Below, one piece after another: positions 5,542 through 6,074 of a stretch of 6,074 nt of DNA. The notes below the pieces were generated by a model that saw only the letters and a program-made list of their open reading frames with translations, had not been told where the DNA came from and did no database searches. The DNA is from an uncultured Collinsella sp. (GTDB taxonomy: Bacteria > Actinomycetota > Coriobacteriia > Coriobacteriales > Coriobacteriaceae): NCBI GenBank assembly GCA_958433005.1, contig CAUAWV010000063.1:1-6074 (forward strand), read 5' to 3'. A program made the position numbers and the translations under genes. Each line of letters begins with the position of its first letter. Position 1 is the first letter of the stretch.

Positions 5542-5788
5542 GGCCCCTCATTCCCATTGCTCGGCACGCAGAACACCGCTGTCTTCGCCGTGCCAATCCC
5601 GTTACCGCTGGGGCGTAAAATTGCACCATTCGAGCAATAATTTGCGTTGACCTGCTGAAGAATTGCGTTTGCCTTACGGCGACGTATGTCTCCGGCGGTA
5701 AGATACTTCGGTATCGCAATTTGGTCTGCGGCCGCTGTGCCGCACGCACAGGGCGCATTCTGCGCCTGCGAAAGGATCCTTGAATAAC
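5542..5788 (+). promoter_or_regulatory. Upstream region and structured leader of galU
   Basis: No gene is apparent in this 247-nt stretch. It should contain the galU promoter, but no good -35/-10 pair is evident: TTGACC at 5647-5652 lacks a matching -10 box, and TAAGAT (5699-5704) lacks a -35 box. Hairpins seen are GGCACG/CGTGCC (5563-5568/5589-5594), GATAC-ttcg-GTATC with a stable UUCG-type loop (5702-5715), TGCGGC/GCCGCA (5727-5732/5739-5744) competing with CTGTGC/GCACAG (5735-5740/5746-5751), and GGCGCA-ttc-TGCGCC (5752-5766), which ends 4 nt before the AAAGGA ribosome binding site (5771-5776). The competing helices might form a regulatory leader; no known riboswitch class is recognised. 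Confidence 0.4.
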
Positions 5789-6074
5789 ATGAAGGCAATC
5801 ATCCCCGCCGCCGGTCTTGGCACGCGTTTTCTGCCTGGCACTAAGTGCACGCCCAAAGAGATGTTGCCGGTGCTCGACAAGCCGGTCATTCAGTATGTCG
5901 TTGAGGAAGCGCTCGACCCCGAGGAGGTCGACGACGCCATCATCGTTACCTCTCCCGGTAAGCCCGAGCTGCTGAGCTACTTCCAGCCCGATCGCTCGCT
6001 CGAGAACCTGCTGCGCGAGCGCGGCAAGAACGCCTATGCCGATGCCGTCGCCCACGCTGGCGGTATGCCGGTCG
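5789..6074 (+). CDS. galU: UTP-glucose-1-phosphate uridylyltransferase, N-terminal part (cut by window end)
   Basis: GalU makes UDP-glucose from UTP and glucose-1-phosphate, feeding cell-envelope polysaccharide and glycolipid synthesis and galactose metabolism. The first 95 residues are visible. MKAIIPAAGLGTRFLPGTK (1-19) is the nucleotidyltransferase signature with the GxGTR loop and Lys19. TPKEMLPVLDKPVIQYVVEEAL (21-42) is the hallmark of bacterial GalU, and IIVTSPGK continues the Rossmann-like core. Ribosome binding site AAAGGA (5771-5776) is 12 nt from this ATG, rather long. An in-frame TTG at 5780 is only 3 nt from it and would add three residues; I prefer the ATG because it matches family starts. 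The frame is open to the end of the window, where about two thirds of the protein is still missing. Confidence 0.93.
   Translation, partial: MKAIIPAAGLGTRFLPGTKCTPKEMLPVLDKPVIQYVVEEALDPEEVDDAIIVTSPGKPELLSYFQPDRSLENLLRERGKNAYADAVAHAGGMPV

Noticed and set aside
5647..5676. TTGACC with downstream sequence as the galU promoter
   Set aside because: At 16-18 nt spacing only TTGCCT, TGCCTT or GCCTTA are available, all poor -10 boxes.
5052..6055. Minus-strand frames of 248 and 195 codons opposite rplL and galU
   Set aside because: They are antisense to certain genes and cross the rplL terminator and galU leader.
1..6074. CRISPR array, tRNA or insertion sequence
   Set aside because: No regularly spaced repeats, no tRNA-like cloverleaf and no transposase-like protein were seen in the window.

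Overview
The window reads as chromosomal DNA of a high-GC Gram-positive gut actinobacterium. Protein style (Ala/Asp/Glu-rich, GC-ending codons), the GalU start and the GH13 enzyme look most like Coriobacteriia, with Collinsella as my best guess. That assignment is from recognition, not from a search. No plasmid, phage, tRNA, rRNA or CRISPR sequence is visible.

Layout: (a) 1-132 is a 5' region ending in a good ribosome binding site. (b) 133-2076 is a two-gene unit with a 3-nt gap: a cytoplasmic GH13 alpha-glucan hydrolase, then a family-6 type DNA-deoxyinosine (hypoxanthine) glycosylase. (c) 2078-2737 on the minus strand is a poorly known protein with a possible flavodoxin-like fold. Its stop lies 1 nt from that of the glycosylase gene, and it diverges from (d) 2831-3967, a class I/II PLP aminotransferase. 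(e) 3968-4473 is a 506-nt intergenic region. It holds a large near-perfect inverted repeat (about 4019-4240, including a perfect 35-bp arm pair), then a strong sigma70-like promoter whose -35 box sits on the edge of that repeat, an L10-leader RNA, and an intrinsic terminator/attenuator. (f) rplJ (L10, 4474-4995) and rplL (L7/L12, 5098-5475) follow, separated by about 100 nt with three tandem hairpins and closed by a strong terminator at 5504-5541. (g) 5542-5788 is a structured leader region, followed by the start of galU (5789 onward, cut by the window end).

How the parts work together: rplJ and rplL make the ribosomal stalk. The leader upstream is the expected autoregulatory target of the L10(L12) complex, here with a terminator between leader and rplJ. 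The GH13 enzyme and GalU both touch glucose metabolism (glucan breakdown; UDP-glucose synthesis) but are not co-transcribed. The least explained element is the roughly 220-bp palindrome abutting the rplJ promoter. It has no U-tract, so it is not an ordinary terminator, and it could be a palindromic mobile or REP/MITE-like element or a regulatory structure.
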